Virus record (IMG/VR): IMGVR_UViG_3300008448_000080
Coordinates: 1-61,607 of that record
Length of the DNA: 61,607 nt
Reading direction: 5' to 3' (one strand)
DNA from: a virus
This document shows positions 40,065 to 48,593 of this stretch, one piece after another. The notes under the pieces are model-generated. The model did not search any database. It worked only from the letters and a program-made list of their open reading frames with translations, and was not told where the DNA came from. Position numbers and translations under genes: made by a program. How positions within the stretch are numbered: position 1 is the first letter of the stretch; each line of letters opens with the position of its first letter.

Positions 40065-40552
40065 AGCCCAATCCCCGGCAACGTCACGTTCACTTCCGTG
40101 TTCAGCATATCTTCCCAAACCGGGAAGGCGGTTTGCCAGTTAAATCCGAACTCACTGATCATAGCAGCCTCCAAGGCTTCTTGCGCGTCATCGGTCACAA
40201 TCGGATAGGCTTCCAATTCAGCCGTCACCCCGTAGTAGTGGCCCCGTTGTTCCGCCAATCGAACGGTCCCCGGCGTGAAGTATGCCTTGTGCTCCGTGGG
40301 CGTGGCATCGTCAATCACCAGGTCAATCAAGAACGGCTCCGAGCCCCGCTTGAGCAGGGAGCTGTAGAACTGCCTGAAATAGTTGTAGTCAGTTCGGTCA
40401 AAGGCCCAACGAACGGACACCTTGGCCGTCCCGCCAATCTTGTCGCGGCGGAACCGAGACGCCCCGCCATCCAACTTGATGGCGATGACTTCCGCCGGGT
40501 CCTCCATCATGTACCCCGTAGCCTCCGGGGGGATAGCAAACTTGTACATCAA
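40061..40552 (-). CDS. Minor tail protein, 163 aa
   Basis: The protein starts MMYKFAIPPEATGYMMEDPA; GGASRFRRDKIGGTAKVSVR and FYSSLLKRGSEPFLIDLVID suggest a beta-sandwich tail component comparable in place to lambda gpM. It lies directly after the tape measure with a 4-bp overlap. The function is inferred from position and fold-like pattern, not from a clear motif. Confidence 0.7.
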   Translation of the reverse strand: MMYKFAIPPEATGYMMEDPAEVIAIKLDGGASRFRRDKIGGTAKVSVRWAFDRTDYNYFRQFYSSLLKRGSEPFLIDLVIDDATPTEHKAYFTPGTVRLAEQRGHYYGVTAELEAYPIVTDDAQEALEAAMISEFGFNWQTAFPVWEDMLNTEVNVTLPGIGL

Positions 40553-43500
40553 CGTCTCCTTTGGATCAGGGTGCTGCGCCCAAGGGACTTCGACACGCTG
40601 GAGTTCGGGTTGCTGATCTCAGCGGAGATGACCGCTGGGGATTCTGTGCGCACCGCGTTCTTCGCTTCGTCCCGGGCGATGATACGGATTTGGTTGGCAT
40701 CCAGCTGCTGCACCTCGAAGTCCTTGCTGGTGCCGTAGTTCTGGATGTTGACCTGAACCCCAGAAGGTGCGGCGGAGGAGCCCGCCACCACGCTTCCCCG
40801 GTTCATCGCTTCGAGCAGCGGACGGTTGGCGGAGGTCGCTTGGGCGTTCATCACGAACTCCCGCCCGTGAACTACGCCAGCCACTTGATTCACACCACCG
40901 TCTCCGGTGTAGCCCCCCTCCTTGAACCCGGCCATGGAAGCCAGGGCCAGGGACTCACTCAGGGCGGTCGTTGCCGTGATGCCGGCCATAGCAGGCACCG
41001 AGTTCGCACCGAAGCTGGCCAGCGATACCATCGCAGCGGCGGGCGCATAGGCTGCTGCCAGGGCGGAGCCCGTAGCCACGCCCATGGCCACCGTAGTGGC
41101 GGCGGACGCGGCCCCGATACTTTGACCAATCGCAGCGTTGACCAGCCACTGAATCCCCAGCTTGACCAAGGCGCTGATCAACCCCGCCACGGCTTCCTTC
41201 GCCACGTTCTGTAGGGCGCTGCCCAGGTCCTCCGAGTACACGATGGCGCGGCCCACGGAGTTGGCGAAGCCGTCCGTGAAGGACTGGAAGAAGTTGCCCA
41301 TGGCTTGCGATGCTCCGGCCTCGAAGGTCGTGAAGCCTTCGGAGACGCGGGCCAGGGAAGCCAATTGCATATCGGCCCAGGAGCCGGTCCCCAGGTTCAG
41401 GCGGGTGTTTGCGGCTTGGACTTCGAGCTGAATGAGCTGTTGGGCCAGGGCGGTCGCTTGCATCACGCGCATCTGGTTCGCAGTCTGCTCACTGATCATG
41501 TCCGCCTGACGGAGCTGGTTGATGCGCTGGAAGGTCTGGCGGTACTTCTCCACCAGTGCGTCCTGGGCTTGCGAGGTCCCGGCGAACAGCTCCTGATTGG
41601 AACCGACAACCTGTGCGTTGACCTGCTGCTGAGTCAACATCCCGTCCTTCAGGAGTTGGTTCAGGGCCTTCAGCTCAACTTCGTACTCCTTCATGGGCCC
41701 AATCGCGGCCTCATAGATGCGGTTGCGGGCTTCGGCCACCTTCGTTTCGTTCTGGATGAGGCTCAGGCGCTCCCGGAGCTGCGTCAACTCCCGCTCCGTC
41801 ATGTTCACGCCCTGGCCTCGCAGGTCCTTCTGGATGGCCATCATTTGCGTTTCGATTTCCCGGGCGTCCGCAGTCAATCCCAGCAGGCGTTGCTGATCGT
41901 CCAGCTCCCGGTTCACGGCTCCGAGCGGGTCCAGCTGATCGCGGAGCTGCTGATTCATCAGTGCGATGACCTCGTTGGCGCGGGTCCGAGTGATCAGGCC
42001 TGCGGCAACGGACTTGTTCAGGATGTCGGTGGACTTCCGGACCTCCTCCTGAGCGGCCCACACTTGATCGTACTTGCCCACGACACCGGCCAGCTCATCT
42101 TTCATCTTCTTGAGCTTGTCCGGGTCAATCATCGGAGCCGTCCGCGTACCGGCCTGGGATAGGTCCACGGCGGGCGCGGCTTTCGTGCGCTCCTTCGCAA
42201 TCTCCTGGGCGCGGGTGGTAATCCCAGCCAGGGCTTCCGTGGCAAAGTTCGAGCCGTTCCAGCCCGTCATGAACGCATCACCCAAGTCGGTTCCGAGCTT
42301 CGCGGCGGCTCCGGCGTTCTCGTTGGTCAGCTTCAAGTCCACGGCGGCAATCTTGCCCAAGCCCGCGAACTCCGTGATGCTGCTCAGGAGTTCCCCGGCG
42401 GCGTTCACGAAGGTTCCAATTTTGTCCAGCACCACGTTCAGGCCCTGGGTCACCAGGTCCCCAATCACGGCGGGAAGGGTCTTGAACAAGGCCACGATGA
42501 CGTTGAAGGCTCCGGACCAGAAGCCCACGACACCGTCCACGTAGCGGGCGACAGCGCGGAGGACCCCGATGAAGCTGATGTCAATCTCACCGACAACGTC
42601 CTGAACCAGTCGCACCAGAGGTCCGAAGGTCTGTTGGGCCCATTCCCAGATGCGTCCGAAGGTAGCCCCGATGACCTCACCGACTGCGCGCATCATGTCG
42701 CCCAGGGTCGTGATGTCGTCCACCCCCATGTTGATTTCGTCCCGGAACAGCGTCAGGGCGGTGATCGCGGCGGTGACCACGACAACCAGGAACCCGATGG
42801 GGTTGGCCATGATCGCGGCGGTGAGTCGGTTCACGGAAGCCGTGATCAGGTTCACAAGGGCGGGGATACCCACCCAGATGCCGAAGGCGACAGCAACCGA
42901 AGTCACCACCTTGGCAATCGTGTCCAGGTTCTGCGCAAGGAACATAAGCCCCCTGGACAGTACCCCAGAGATGCCGCTTGCGGTGTCCAGACGGCCCACG
43001 AAGTCAATCACGTTGTTCTTCAGGACTTGGAAGGACTGTGAGATGGTCGGAACGGACTTGCCAAACTTGTCGGCCAGTTCGGTCTTGGCGTTCCGGAAGG
43101 CGCGCATCACCACGTCAGCCGTGATCTTGCCGTCCTCACCCATCTTCTTCAGTTCGCCCCGCGTGACCTTCAGTTCCTTGGCGATGACGTCAGCCACCAC
43201 CGGGAGCTGTTCCAGCACACTTCGGAGTTCGTCCCCGGACAATCGACCGGAGGCAAGGCCCTGAGACAGCTGGATCATCGCGGCCTGGGCTTCCGTAGCG
43301 GACGCCCCGGACAGGCTCACGGCCTGGTTCAAGGACTTCGTGAAGTCGATGACCTCCTGCTGACTGACGCCCAACTCCTTCGCGGCCAACGCCATCCGGC
43401 TGTACATCTCAACCGTCCCCTCCAGGGAGGAGCGGGTGGAGTTCGAGACGCCCAACAATTGTTGATACACGGCACCCAGCTTCTGCCCCTCCAGGCCGGT

Positions 43501-43713
43501 GGCCCGGAGTCGGTTCTGCAGGTTGGTGTAGGTGTCCAGGAGTCGGACGATTTCACGCACGGAGACGGCGGCGGCGATACCCGCCAACGCTCGTTTCAGG
43601 AAGTCCACCCCACCGGAGGCGGTCCTTGCCGTGCTCCCGATGTCCTGAAGATTTCGTTGGACAACCCGGGAGCCACGCTCAGTGATTACAATGTCGATTC
43701 TTTCGGACGCCAC
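40549..43713 (-). CDS. Tape measure protein
   Basis: The 1054-residue protein begins with the tape-measure N-terminal domain: LQDIGSTARTASGGVDFLKR, LRATGLEGQKLGAVYQQLLG, RSVLEQLPVVADVIAKELKV and ITADVVMRAFRNAKTELADK. Hydrophobic segments follow near residues 265-320 and in the C-terminal Ala/Gly-rich part (SIGAASAATTVAMGVATGSA). Long helical coiled-coil stretches fill the middle. It sets tail length and is ejected during infection. Its size predicts a long flexible tail. Confidence 0.92.
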   Translation of the reverse strand: MASERIDIVITERGSRVVQRNLQDIGSTARTASGGVDFLKRALAGIAAAVSVREIVRLLDTYTNLQNRLRATGLEGQKLGAVYQQLLGVSNSTRSSLEGTVEMYSRMALAAKELGVSQQEVIDFTKSLNQAVSLSGASATEAQAAMIQLSQGLASGRLSGDELRSVLEQLPVVADVIAKELKVTRGELKKMGEDGKITADVVMRAFRNAKTELADKFGKSVPTISQSFQVLKNNVIDFVGRLDTASGISGVLSRGLMFLAQNLDTIAKVVTSVAVAFGIWVGIPALVNLITASVNRLTAAIMANPIGFLVVVVTAAITALTLFRDEINMGVDDITTLGDMMRAVGEVIGATFGRIWEWAQQTFGPLVRLVQDVVGEIDISFIGVLRAVARYVDGVVGFWSGAFNVIVALFKTLPAVIGDLVTQGLNVVLDKIGTFVNAAGELLSSITEFAGLGKIAAVDLKLTNENAGAAAKLGTDLGDAFMTGWNGSNFATEALAGITTRAQEIAKERTKAAPAVDLSQAGTRTAPMIDPDKLKKMKDELAGVVGKYDQVWAAQEEVRKSTDILNKSVAAGLITRTRANEVIALMNQQLRDQLDPLGAVNRELDDQQRLLGLTADAREIETQMMAIQKDLRGQGVNMTERELTQLRERLSLIQNETKVAEARNRIYEAAIGPMKEYEVELKALNQLLKDGMLTQQQVNAQVVGSNQELFAGTSQAQDALVEKYRQTFQRINQLRQADMISEQTANQMRVMQATALAQQLIQLEVQAANTRLNLGTGSWADMQLASLARVSEGFTTFEAGASQAMGNFFQSFTDGFANSVGRAIVYSEDLGSALQNVAKEAVAGLISALVKLGIQWLVNAAIGQSIGAASAATTVAMGVATGSALAAAYAPAAAMVSLASFGANSVPAMAGITATTALSESLALASMAGFKEGGYTGDGGVNQVAGVVHGREFVMNAQATSANRPLLEAMNRGSVVAGSSAAPSGVQVNIQNYGTSKDFEVQQLDANQIRIIARDEAKNAVRTESPAVISAEISNPNSSVSKSLGRSTLIQRRR

Positions 43714-43714
43714 G

Positions 43715-44251
43715 TCACACCTCCTGCTGGCGGTCGCGCATCAGCTTCTTTTCACGGAGCTTCTGCTTGGTTTCTTCTGAGTGCGTCCAACCCGTTCGGG
43801 CCTTCAACTTCTCCCGGGTCGCTTCGCTCATGGCGGGTCTTGCCTTTGCCGCCTGAGACAACTTCAATCGGTGTTCTTCCGTGAAGCGTTGACCCTTCTT
43901 GGCGTCAGAGACTTTCTGGCGGTACTCCTCCGTGCGGTCCCAGGCACTCATCTTCGTCCGGGCAGCTTCCGAAGGCTCCGTGCCCCCGATACCGCCCCCG
44001 TTGAGGTTATACCCAGCCGGGTCCTTGGTGTCGAAGGCTTCGATGATTTTCTGTTCCATGAAGAAACAGAAGGAGCGGGAGGCTTGGAGCAGAAGGGTCA
44101 GGGCGGGTGTACCGTACTTGCGGATGGCCTTGCCCACGGGGAGGTCCCCCCGGGCGTGCTGCTGAAGTCGAACGGAAGGTTGCGAGGACACCCCCACGTA
44201 CTTCTTCCCGTTCGGGAACTCCAAGCAGTAAACAAAAGCCGCATCAGCCAT
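43715..44251 (-). CDS. GIY-YIG homing endonuclease (tail cluster)
   Basis: The 178-residue protein has a GIY-like core (VYCLEFPNGKKYVGVSSQPS), the catalytic Glu in FFMEQKIIEAFDTKDPAGYN, and NUMOD3-type repeats in the second half (KGQRFTEEHRLKLSQAAKAR, then GWTHSEETKQKLREK). It is free-standing between the gp10-like gene and the tape measure, with 1-3 bp spacing on each side and no evidence of an intron. The NUMOD3 region resembles the orphan fragment at 19.4 kb. Confidence 0.88.
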   Translation of the reverse strand: MADAAFVYCLEFPNGKKYVGVSSQPSVRLQQHARGDLPVGKAIRKYGTPALTLLLQASRSFCFFMEQKIIEAFDTKDPAGYNLNGGGIGGTEPSEAARTKMSAWDRTEEYRQKVSDAKKGQRFTEEHRLKLSQAAKARPAMSEATREKLKARTGWTHSEETKQKLREKKLMRDRQQEV

Positions 44252-44254
44252 GAT

Positions 44255-44689
44255 TTAGTCCCCAACTACCCTTCCAAACTGGACAACTTGCGCTGCCTCC
44301 ATAACCGCTTGCTCAACAAAGTTGGCCGGGGCTTGGGCGGAGTAACCGTCATTCAACCGCTGGATGTAGGGCAAATTGTTTGTGATGTGTATAGATTCAC
44401 CGCTATTGTACCCTGAGATGACATTTTCTCCTTGGTCAATCGCGGCTTGCGTGTTCGCCCCGGCGGTGCTTCCGGCTTCTCCGGGGGCGTAAGCATCAAC
44501 CACCCCGCTGTTCGGGGAGTTGATTTGTACAATCCAATTAGAACGGGCACGCCCAGTATCCACCGGGGTGCCCGTCACTACGGCTTGGTCAGCGGCAAGC
44601 GCCACCTTGCGCACAAGTCGGTCCGTATTCTCCGCCACGGCCCGTCCCCGGACTGTGATGCGGCGGCTGAAATCATTTAGACTGGGCAC
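44255..44689 (-). CDS. HK97 gp10-like neck/tail protein
   Basis: The protein has 144 residues from GTG 44689, which has GGAG at 9 bases; the longer frame would overlap the chaperone heavily. The pattern MPSLNDFSRRITVRGRAVAE, GTPVDTGRARSNWIVQINSP and ITNNLPYIQRLNDGYSAQAP is the gp10-like family involved in head-tail joining or tail completion. Its location between the tail chaperone and the tape measure is unusual, since such genes normally lie before the tail terminator. Confidence 0.8.
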   Translation of the reverse strand: MPSLNDFSRRITVRGRAVAENTDRLVRKVALAADQAVVTGTPVDTGRARSNWIVQINSPNSGVVDAYAPGEAGSTAGANTQAAIDQGENVISGYNSGESIHITNNLPYIQRLNDGYSAQAPANFVEQAVMEAAQVVQFGRVVGD

Positions 44690-45421
44690 GGGCGGCGCTC
44701 CATTCAAGGTACTTGTGATCAAGGAGCTGAACAAAGTACAAAAAGTCCTCCCTCAGCTCCCCGTCCACTCCGTTGATCTCACAATACTCCAGCATTGCCA
44801 TCATCGGAATAGGACCCAAACCCATGCCCACAGACCTACATGACGTCAGCTCCAAGAATCCGATGTAAAACAGCTCCAGTCCAAGGTACAACTCCGGGGC
44901 GTTTTGAATACGGTCCGGGATTTTCTGCCCGAACCGCATGCACTGCTCAATGATCTTCCGTTCTACTGGGCCTTGTTCCCAGCCGTAGCGGAGGACCTCC
45001 CAGAGTTTCCCAAGTCCGCCTCCCGCACTTCTTCCCGGAACAGGGCCACGTTGGCGGCTTGTTCGCGGAGGTCGTTGAACAGGTCCGGCAAGTCCTCGAA
45101 CACCTGCAGCACGTTCTCCTTCTTGAACTCCAGCGGCTTGCCGTCCGGGCCTTCCACGTTGATCCAATCCAGCACCACCGTTTCCGCGAACACTTCCTTG
45201 TACAGGCGGTCAGCGGTCGTGTTCTCCATCATGCCGGTCTGGATGGCCTTGCGGTAGGGGCGGGTGGCCTTCTCCAGGGCCTTCGAGAAGGCGGTGTTTT
45301 TGCCACCAGATCGTGCGATCTTGATGCGAATGGGTTGGCCCGCGTCCGTCTGGCCATACTCCAGCCACACGCCATCGGTTTCCAGGGCTTCGTTCGTCTT
45401 GAATTGTTTGTACAGGCTCAT
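44673..45421 (-). CDS. Tail assembly chaperone GT (-1 frameshift product)
   Basis: Ribosomes that slip back one base on GGGAAAC (45,011-45,005) leave the G frame after residue 139 and continue as LWEVLRYGWEQGPVERKIIE to the stop at 44,673. The predicted product is about 249 residues. The added T-like domain (ELYLGLELFYIGFLELTSCR) is a helical segment expected to contact tail tube subunits while G-like domains coat the tape measure, as in lambda. The zero-frame reading stops at 44,963. Confidence 0.85.
44963..45421 (-). CDS. Tail assembly chaperone G
   Basis: The 152-residue zero-frame product starts MSLYKQFKTNEALETDGVWL and contains RIKIARSGGKNTAFSKALEK and ETVVLDWINVEGPDGKPLEF, a pattern seen in the DUF7217/gpG-like chaperones of siphoviruses. 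It ends EADLGNSGRSSATAGNKAQ, with the slippery codons at LGN. It lies between the major tail protein and tape measure regions, as expected. GGAG stands 9-10 bases before the ATG. Confidence 0.83.
   Translation of the reverse strand: MSLYKQFKTNEALETDGVWLEYGQTDAGQPIRIKIARSGGKNTAFSKALEKATRPYRKAIQTGMMENTTADRLYKEVFAETVVLDWINVEGPDGKPLEFKKENVLQVFEDLPDLFNDLREQAANVALFREEVREADLGNSGRSSATAGNKAQ
45005..45011 (-). other. Programmed -1 frameshift site GGGAAAC
   Basis: On the minus strand the zero-frame codons TTG GGA AAC contain the X-XXY-YYZ heptamer G-GGA-AAC. The -1 frame is open from well before this point to 44,673. A GC-rich stretch follows (CTCTGGGAGGTCCTCCGC), which can form a small GGAGGTCC-type stem that may stimulate slippage. 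Confidence 0.85.
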
Positions 45422-45449
45422 TCTCTGTTTCTCCGGTAATGGGTAGGAC

Positions 45450-45471
45450 GGGCGGAGCCGAAGCCCCGCCC
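45450..45471 (-). terminator. GC-rich hairpin between major tail protein and chaperone
   Basis: The minus-strand RNA forms GGGCGG(G)GC-UUCG-GC(U)CCGCCC, without a U-run, just after the major tail protein stop. It is the expected place for an attenuator that lowers chaperone expression. The sequence repeats the 17,791 hairpin except for one loop base. Confidence 0.6.
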
Positions 45472-45478
45472 ACGCTGA

Positions 45479-47014
45479 TTATACGTCAGCAGCGTTCGGA
45501 AGGTAAGGGAATTCATTCAGCAACAGCGTGTAGCCAAACGAACTCTCAGCAGCTTCCACCGTCAAGGGCAGCGTGATCGGGCTGTCCTGCTCCACGCTCA
45601 GGCGTCCATCGCCCAAGGAGATGAGCGGAACGTCCAGCACCAGGCCCGCGTTCGCCTTCACCACTGCAAGGTCCAGGGCCACGTCCGAGTTGTTGCGGAC
45701 GGCTTGGACGGCGGCGATGTCCGCGAAGTAGGCGGTGATGTTGCCGCCCACCTCGAAGGTGCCCACCGATACGTCGAAGGCTCCGAGCACAGCAACCGCC
45801 TTGTCTGGGCTGACGTTGTTGTTGATCGTCACTTCGAGTTCGGTCATGAAGGCGAACAGCGGAGCGGGGTTGGTGTCCCCGGCGGTGACCAGGTGCAGCT
45901 TGATGCGGCTGAAGTCCGAGGAGGTATTGAATGCCGGGGCATCCACGTTCTCCGGACGGCCCCCGGCCTTCACTCCGGTCGTGCCGTCACGTTGTTCGTG
46001 ATCCACGGCCACGAAGGACAGATCAGCGGTGATCTTGTCGGCCTGCTTGATCGACAGGGCCAACTCGTTGGGCACAGCACCAATCAGGTACTCCGACATC
46101 ACGCCATTCGCATCACTGCCCAGGGTACGCTCCAGCTGATAGCTGCGGCGGGTGATCAGGGCGGGGTCCTTCTCGTTGCGCAGGACGTTGCCGAAGAACA
46201 ACTGGATGGTCTTGCCGGTGCCCGTCTCGTTCACCATCGTGGAGGCGGTCTTGTCAAATTCCAGGTAGGTCGCTGCGATGGCGCGGATGCGGGCAAAGCC
46301 GTTGTTGGCAGCGGTGGTGAACTTCGTTGCGGCTCCGTCACCCCCGATGAACACCCACTCACCCACGATCAGGCCCAAGGTCGTCAGGTCCTTCGTCCCG
46401 GAGACGCGAACCAGGCGCGGATAACTGGCAGTGGACACGTCGATGTTGAACTCAGCGGAACCGAGTTGCACACCAACCTTCTGAACCTTCGCGGCAGCGG
46501 TCGGAGTCTCATCCACCGAAGTCTGGGTCACCACCACGGTCGTGCCGGTGGAGCTGGCCACGTTCTTCAGACCGTTGTTGGCGGACTGCGAGAAGCCCGA
46601 CATCAGCGCAAGGTCCCCGGCCACGAACGAAGTGCCCAGCGTACCGGAGCCCAGCGTGTAGGTCTTGGTGCTGCCCACGATACCCGTGAAGGGGATGGCC
46701 GTGCCGTTCAGCGGGAGGTTGGTCACCTTCTCACGCATCGCGGCGAAGAAGAAGCCCTGCAGGAGGCGGGTCAGGTTGTTCTGAGTCAGGTCCTGAACGA
46801 AGCCCCCGGAGGCGTCCAGGTCCGTGATCACGCCCTTCTTGCGCTGGCGGGAGGCGTTGATGGGGTTGCGGGCCATCAACGTGGTCTGACCACCAAAATC
46901 CTTGTAGCTGTTGGGCTCCAGCGGATGCCAGACGGGGGAAGCGGGCAGGGTCTTGATCGCGGACTCCTCCGCGAAGCGCAAGCCGGTTACATTCGAGTCA
47001 ATTTTGTTCGCCAT
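45479..47014 (-). CDS. Major tail (tube) protein
   Basis: The 511-residue protein starts MANKIDSNVTGLRFAEESAI. The core (SNSYKDFGG-like segment, GVITDLDASGGFVQDLTQNN, then RNEKDPALITRRSYQLERTL and NELALSIKQADKITADLSFV) matches large phage tail tube proteins that contain an extra Ig-like insertion, here about residues 110-270. Its size, own GGAG site, and flanking tail terminator and chaperone genes support the call. A hairpin follows it, consistent with high expression. Confidence 0.87.
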   Translation of the reverse strand: MANKIDSNVTGLRFAEESAIKTLPASPVWHPLEPNSYKDFGGQTTLMARNPINASRQRKKGVITDLDASGGFVQDLTQNNLTRLLQGFFFAAMREKVTNLPLNGTAIPFTGIVGSTKTYTLGSGTLGTSFVAGDLALMSGFSQSANNGLKNVASSTGTTVVVTQTSVDETPTAAAKVQKVGVQLGSAEFNIDVSTASYPRLVRVSGTKDLTTLGLIVGEWVFIGGDGAATKFTTAANNGFARIRAIAATYLEFDKTASTMVNETGTGKTIQLFFGNVLRNEKDPALITRRSYQLERTLGSDANGVMSEYLIGAVPNELALSIKQADKITADLSFVAVDHEQRDGTTGVKAGGRPENVDAPAFNTSSDFSRIKLHLVTAGDTNPAPLFAFMTELEVTINNNVSPDKAVAVLGAFDVSVGTFEVGGNITAYFADIAAVQAVRNNSDVALDLAVVKANAGLVLDVPLISLGDGRLSVEQDSPITLPLTVEAAESSFGYTLLLNEFPYLPNAADV

Positions 47015-47046
47015 GATATTCTCCAGTTAAAGGGCGGTTGAGGTTC

Positions 47047-47499
47047 TCATCGAACCTCCTCATATTCAAACTCCACAACCAGGTTCATCTGGAACCACTC
47101 CGTGTCCGGTCCCACTTCCTGTAGGCGGGCGTTGCGGAACCAAATGCCACTGTTTGTGCTTCGCCCTTCAAAGGCGTCCCGGGCGATTATCCCGAGTTTT
47201 TCAGCAAGAAGCAAGCCACCTCCGTTCGAGAGGGGCGTGAATACTTGTACAGTGACCAATCCGGGACGGAGGAACCGGCGGTGGCCCACGGTCCCGAACG
47301 TGGCCTGCTTCGAGGTAGCGTGGCGCACGATGATGCGTGCCCAAGGCTTCGAGGCTTCCGGGGGCGTCTGTGAATCGACCCCGGGCCATTCCACGCGGAC
47401 GGGCGCTGAGTCGTTGAGCGCGGGCGTCTGGGCGGTCCAGTAGGCGTGAAACAGCCCAAGGATTTCGTCCCGGGCGCTGTCAAAGGTCGGAAGGCTCAT
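47047..47499 (-). CDS. Tail terminator protein
   Basis: The 150-residue protein starts MSLPTFDSARDEILGLFHAY. KPWARIIVRHATSKQATFGT and RPGLVTVQVFTPLSNGGGLL, ending in WFQMNLVVEFEYEEVR, is the alpha/beta pattern of gpU/DUF4128-like terminators, which cap the tail tube. It is placed directly before the major tail protein. Confidence 0.8.
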   Translation of the reverse strand: MSLPTFDSARDEILGLFHAYWTAQTPALNDSAPVRVEWPGVDSQTPPEASKPWARIIVRHATSKQATFGTVGHRRFLRPGLVTVQVFTPLSNGGGLLLAEKLGIIARDAFEGRSTNSGIWFRNARLQEVGPDTEWFQMNLVVEFEYEEVR

Positions 47500-47864
47500 T
47501 GGCGCACCTGCAATTCATACATGATGGCTTGTCCGTTCGGGTTGAGCGGCTTGATCGTGACGATCTTCCACTGCTCCGTTCCCCGTAGCACAAGCCCGTC
47601 GATGTCCGGGGGAGCGGTCAGGCCGGAAGCGGGCATGAACACCCGTTGATCTCCGGCCCGGACGCTGTCCCCGTCCACGTACTTTTGTTCATAGTCAAGG
47701 AACACGGCCACGGGCGTCTGGTCCAGGGGGACGTTGCCCCCGGGCTTCCACGGCTTGTTCGGGTCCGTGCCTTCGACCGGCGTGAAGGTGCGCAACGTGA
47801 CGGTCTGTCCGTTCTTCGTGATCAGCTTCTTCGCCAGCGCAATAGCGGAGTCAAACCGTGCCAT
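47496..47864 (-). CDS. Head closure/head-tail connector protein
   Basis: The 122-residue beta-rich protein (TVTLRTFTPVEGTDPNKPWK, VAVFLDYEQKYVDGDSVRAG, EQWKIVTIKPLNPNGQAIMY) resembles SPP1 gp16/lambda FII-type connectors that close the head. It lies between the DnaT-like connector gene and the tail terminator, as expected for this function. Confidence 0.75.
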   Translation of the reverse strand: MARFDSAIALAKKLITKNGQTVTLRTFTPVEGTDPNKPWKPGGNVPLDQTPVAVFLDYEQKYVDGDSVRAGDQRVFMPASGLTAPPDIDGLVLRGTEQWKIVTIKPLNPNGQAIMYELQVRQ

Positions 47865-47868
47865 GTCC

Positions 47869-48387
47869 TCAGCCCCTCAGAACGGTTCCGCCGGAGCGGG
47901 TCAGGCCAGCCTTGATCAGGCGTTGGTCCGCTGCCGGGTACTTGGGCATCACGAACACGGAACCACCCACGAAGGTGACGGACTCCGAGATGGGCCCAAC
48001 CGTCTCCGACTTCGAGGCAACAGCGGCTCCGGTGGCGTTCCGCTCCGGGTCCGGGTTCAGCACGGCGGAGAGGGCACGCAGGGCGTACTCTGCCGTGGCT
48101 TCCTCCACTTCTCCGGGCACTCCGTTGATCGGGTAGTCATCCCGGTCCCATGCGTCATAGCGGGGCCACTCCGTGGATTGATTGCGGCCTTGGAGGCGCT
48201 TGCCCACGAAGTTGAACCGCTGGTCCAGGTAGTCCGTGGCGCGGATAATCGCGGACTCAATCTGCGGGTCCGTAAAGGAGGCGAAGGCGTTGCCCCGGTC
48301 AGTGTGATAGGACTTGAACTCAGCCAGCGTGATGTAGGCGTTTGCCCCCACCACGGAGCCGTTCGCGTCCTGGATGGTCAAAGCCAT
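47869..48387 (-). CDS. DnaT-like head-tail connector (adaptor)
   Basis: The 172-residue protein starts MALTIQDANGSVVGANAYIT, with the helical core IESAIIRATDYLDQRFNFVG, LQGRNQSTEWPRYDAWDRDD and VEEATAEYALRALSAVLNPD. This is the phage protein family labelled 'DnaT-like ssDNA-binding' in databases, but in this neighbourhood it acts as head completion/adaptor protein (gp15/gp6-like). ATG 48387 overlaps the holin stop (TAATG). Confidence 0.78.
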   Translation of the reverse strand: MALTIQDANGSVVGANAYITLAEFKSYHTDRGNAFASFTDPQIESAIIRATDYLDQRFNFVGKRLQGRNQSTEWPRYDAWDRDDYPINGVPGEVEEATAEYALRALSAVLNPDPERNATGAAVASKSETVGPISESVTFVGGSVFVMPKYPAADQRLIKAGLTRSGGTVLRG

Positions 48388-48593
48388 TACGGGTTCCCCT
48401 TCTTGCCATTCTGATTCAATAGACGGCCAACGATGATCGCCACGGCCAACCACTTCACCCAGCCTTCGGGCAAGTAGGTCTGGACGGCGGGCAGGTATTC
48501 ATATGCGAGGTCCAGGAGGGCCAGCGCGGCGGCAAGTTGGACGCTCATCCACTTCCAGGCGTCCTTCCAGTTGTCAACAAGCACTTGTTTCAT
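48387..48593 (-). CDS. Holin-like membrane protein
   Basis: The 68-residue protein starts MKQVLVDNWKDAWKWMSVQL. Two hydrophobic helices (LAAALALLDLAYEYL and WVKWLAVAIIVGRLL) are separated by a short loop and followed by a basic tail NQNGKKGNP, a class II holin layout. It overlaps the endolysin stop by 4 bp and follows the spanins, forming a lysis cassette placed unusually between head and connector genes. Confidence 0.8.
   Translation of the reverse strand: MKQVLVDNWKDAWKWMSVQLAAALALLDLAYEYLPAVQTYLPEGWVKWLAVAIIVGRLLNQNGKKGNP

Noticed and set aside
47869-48387. DnaT-like ssDNA-binding replication protein
   Set aside because: The family label exists, but the gene lies within the head-tail connector cluster, so a structural role is more likely.
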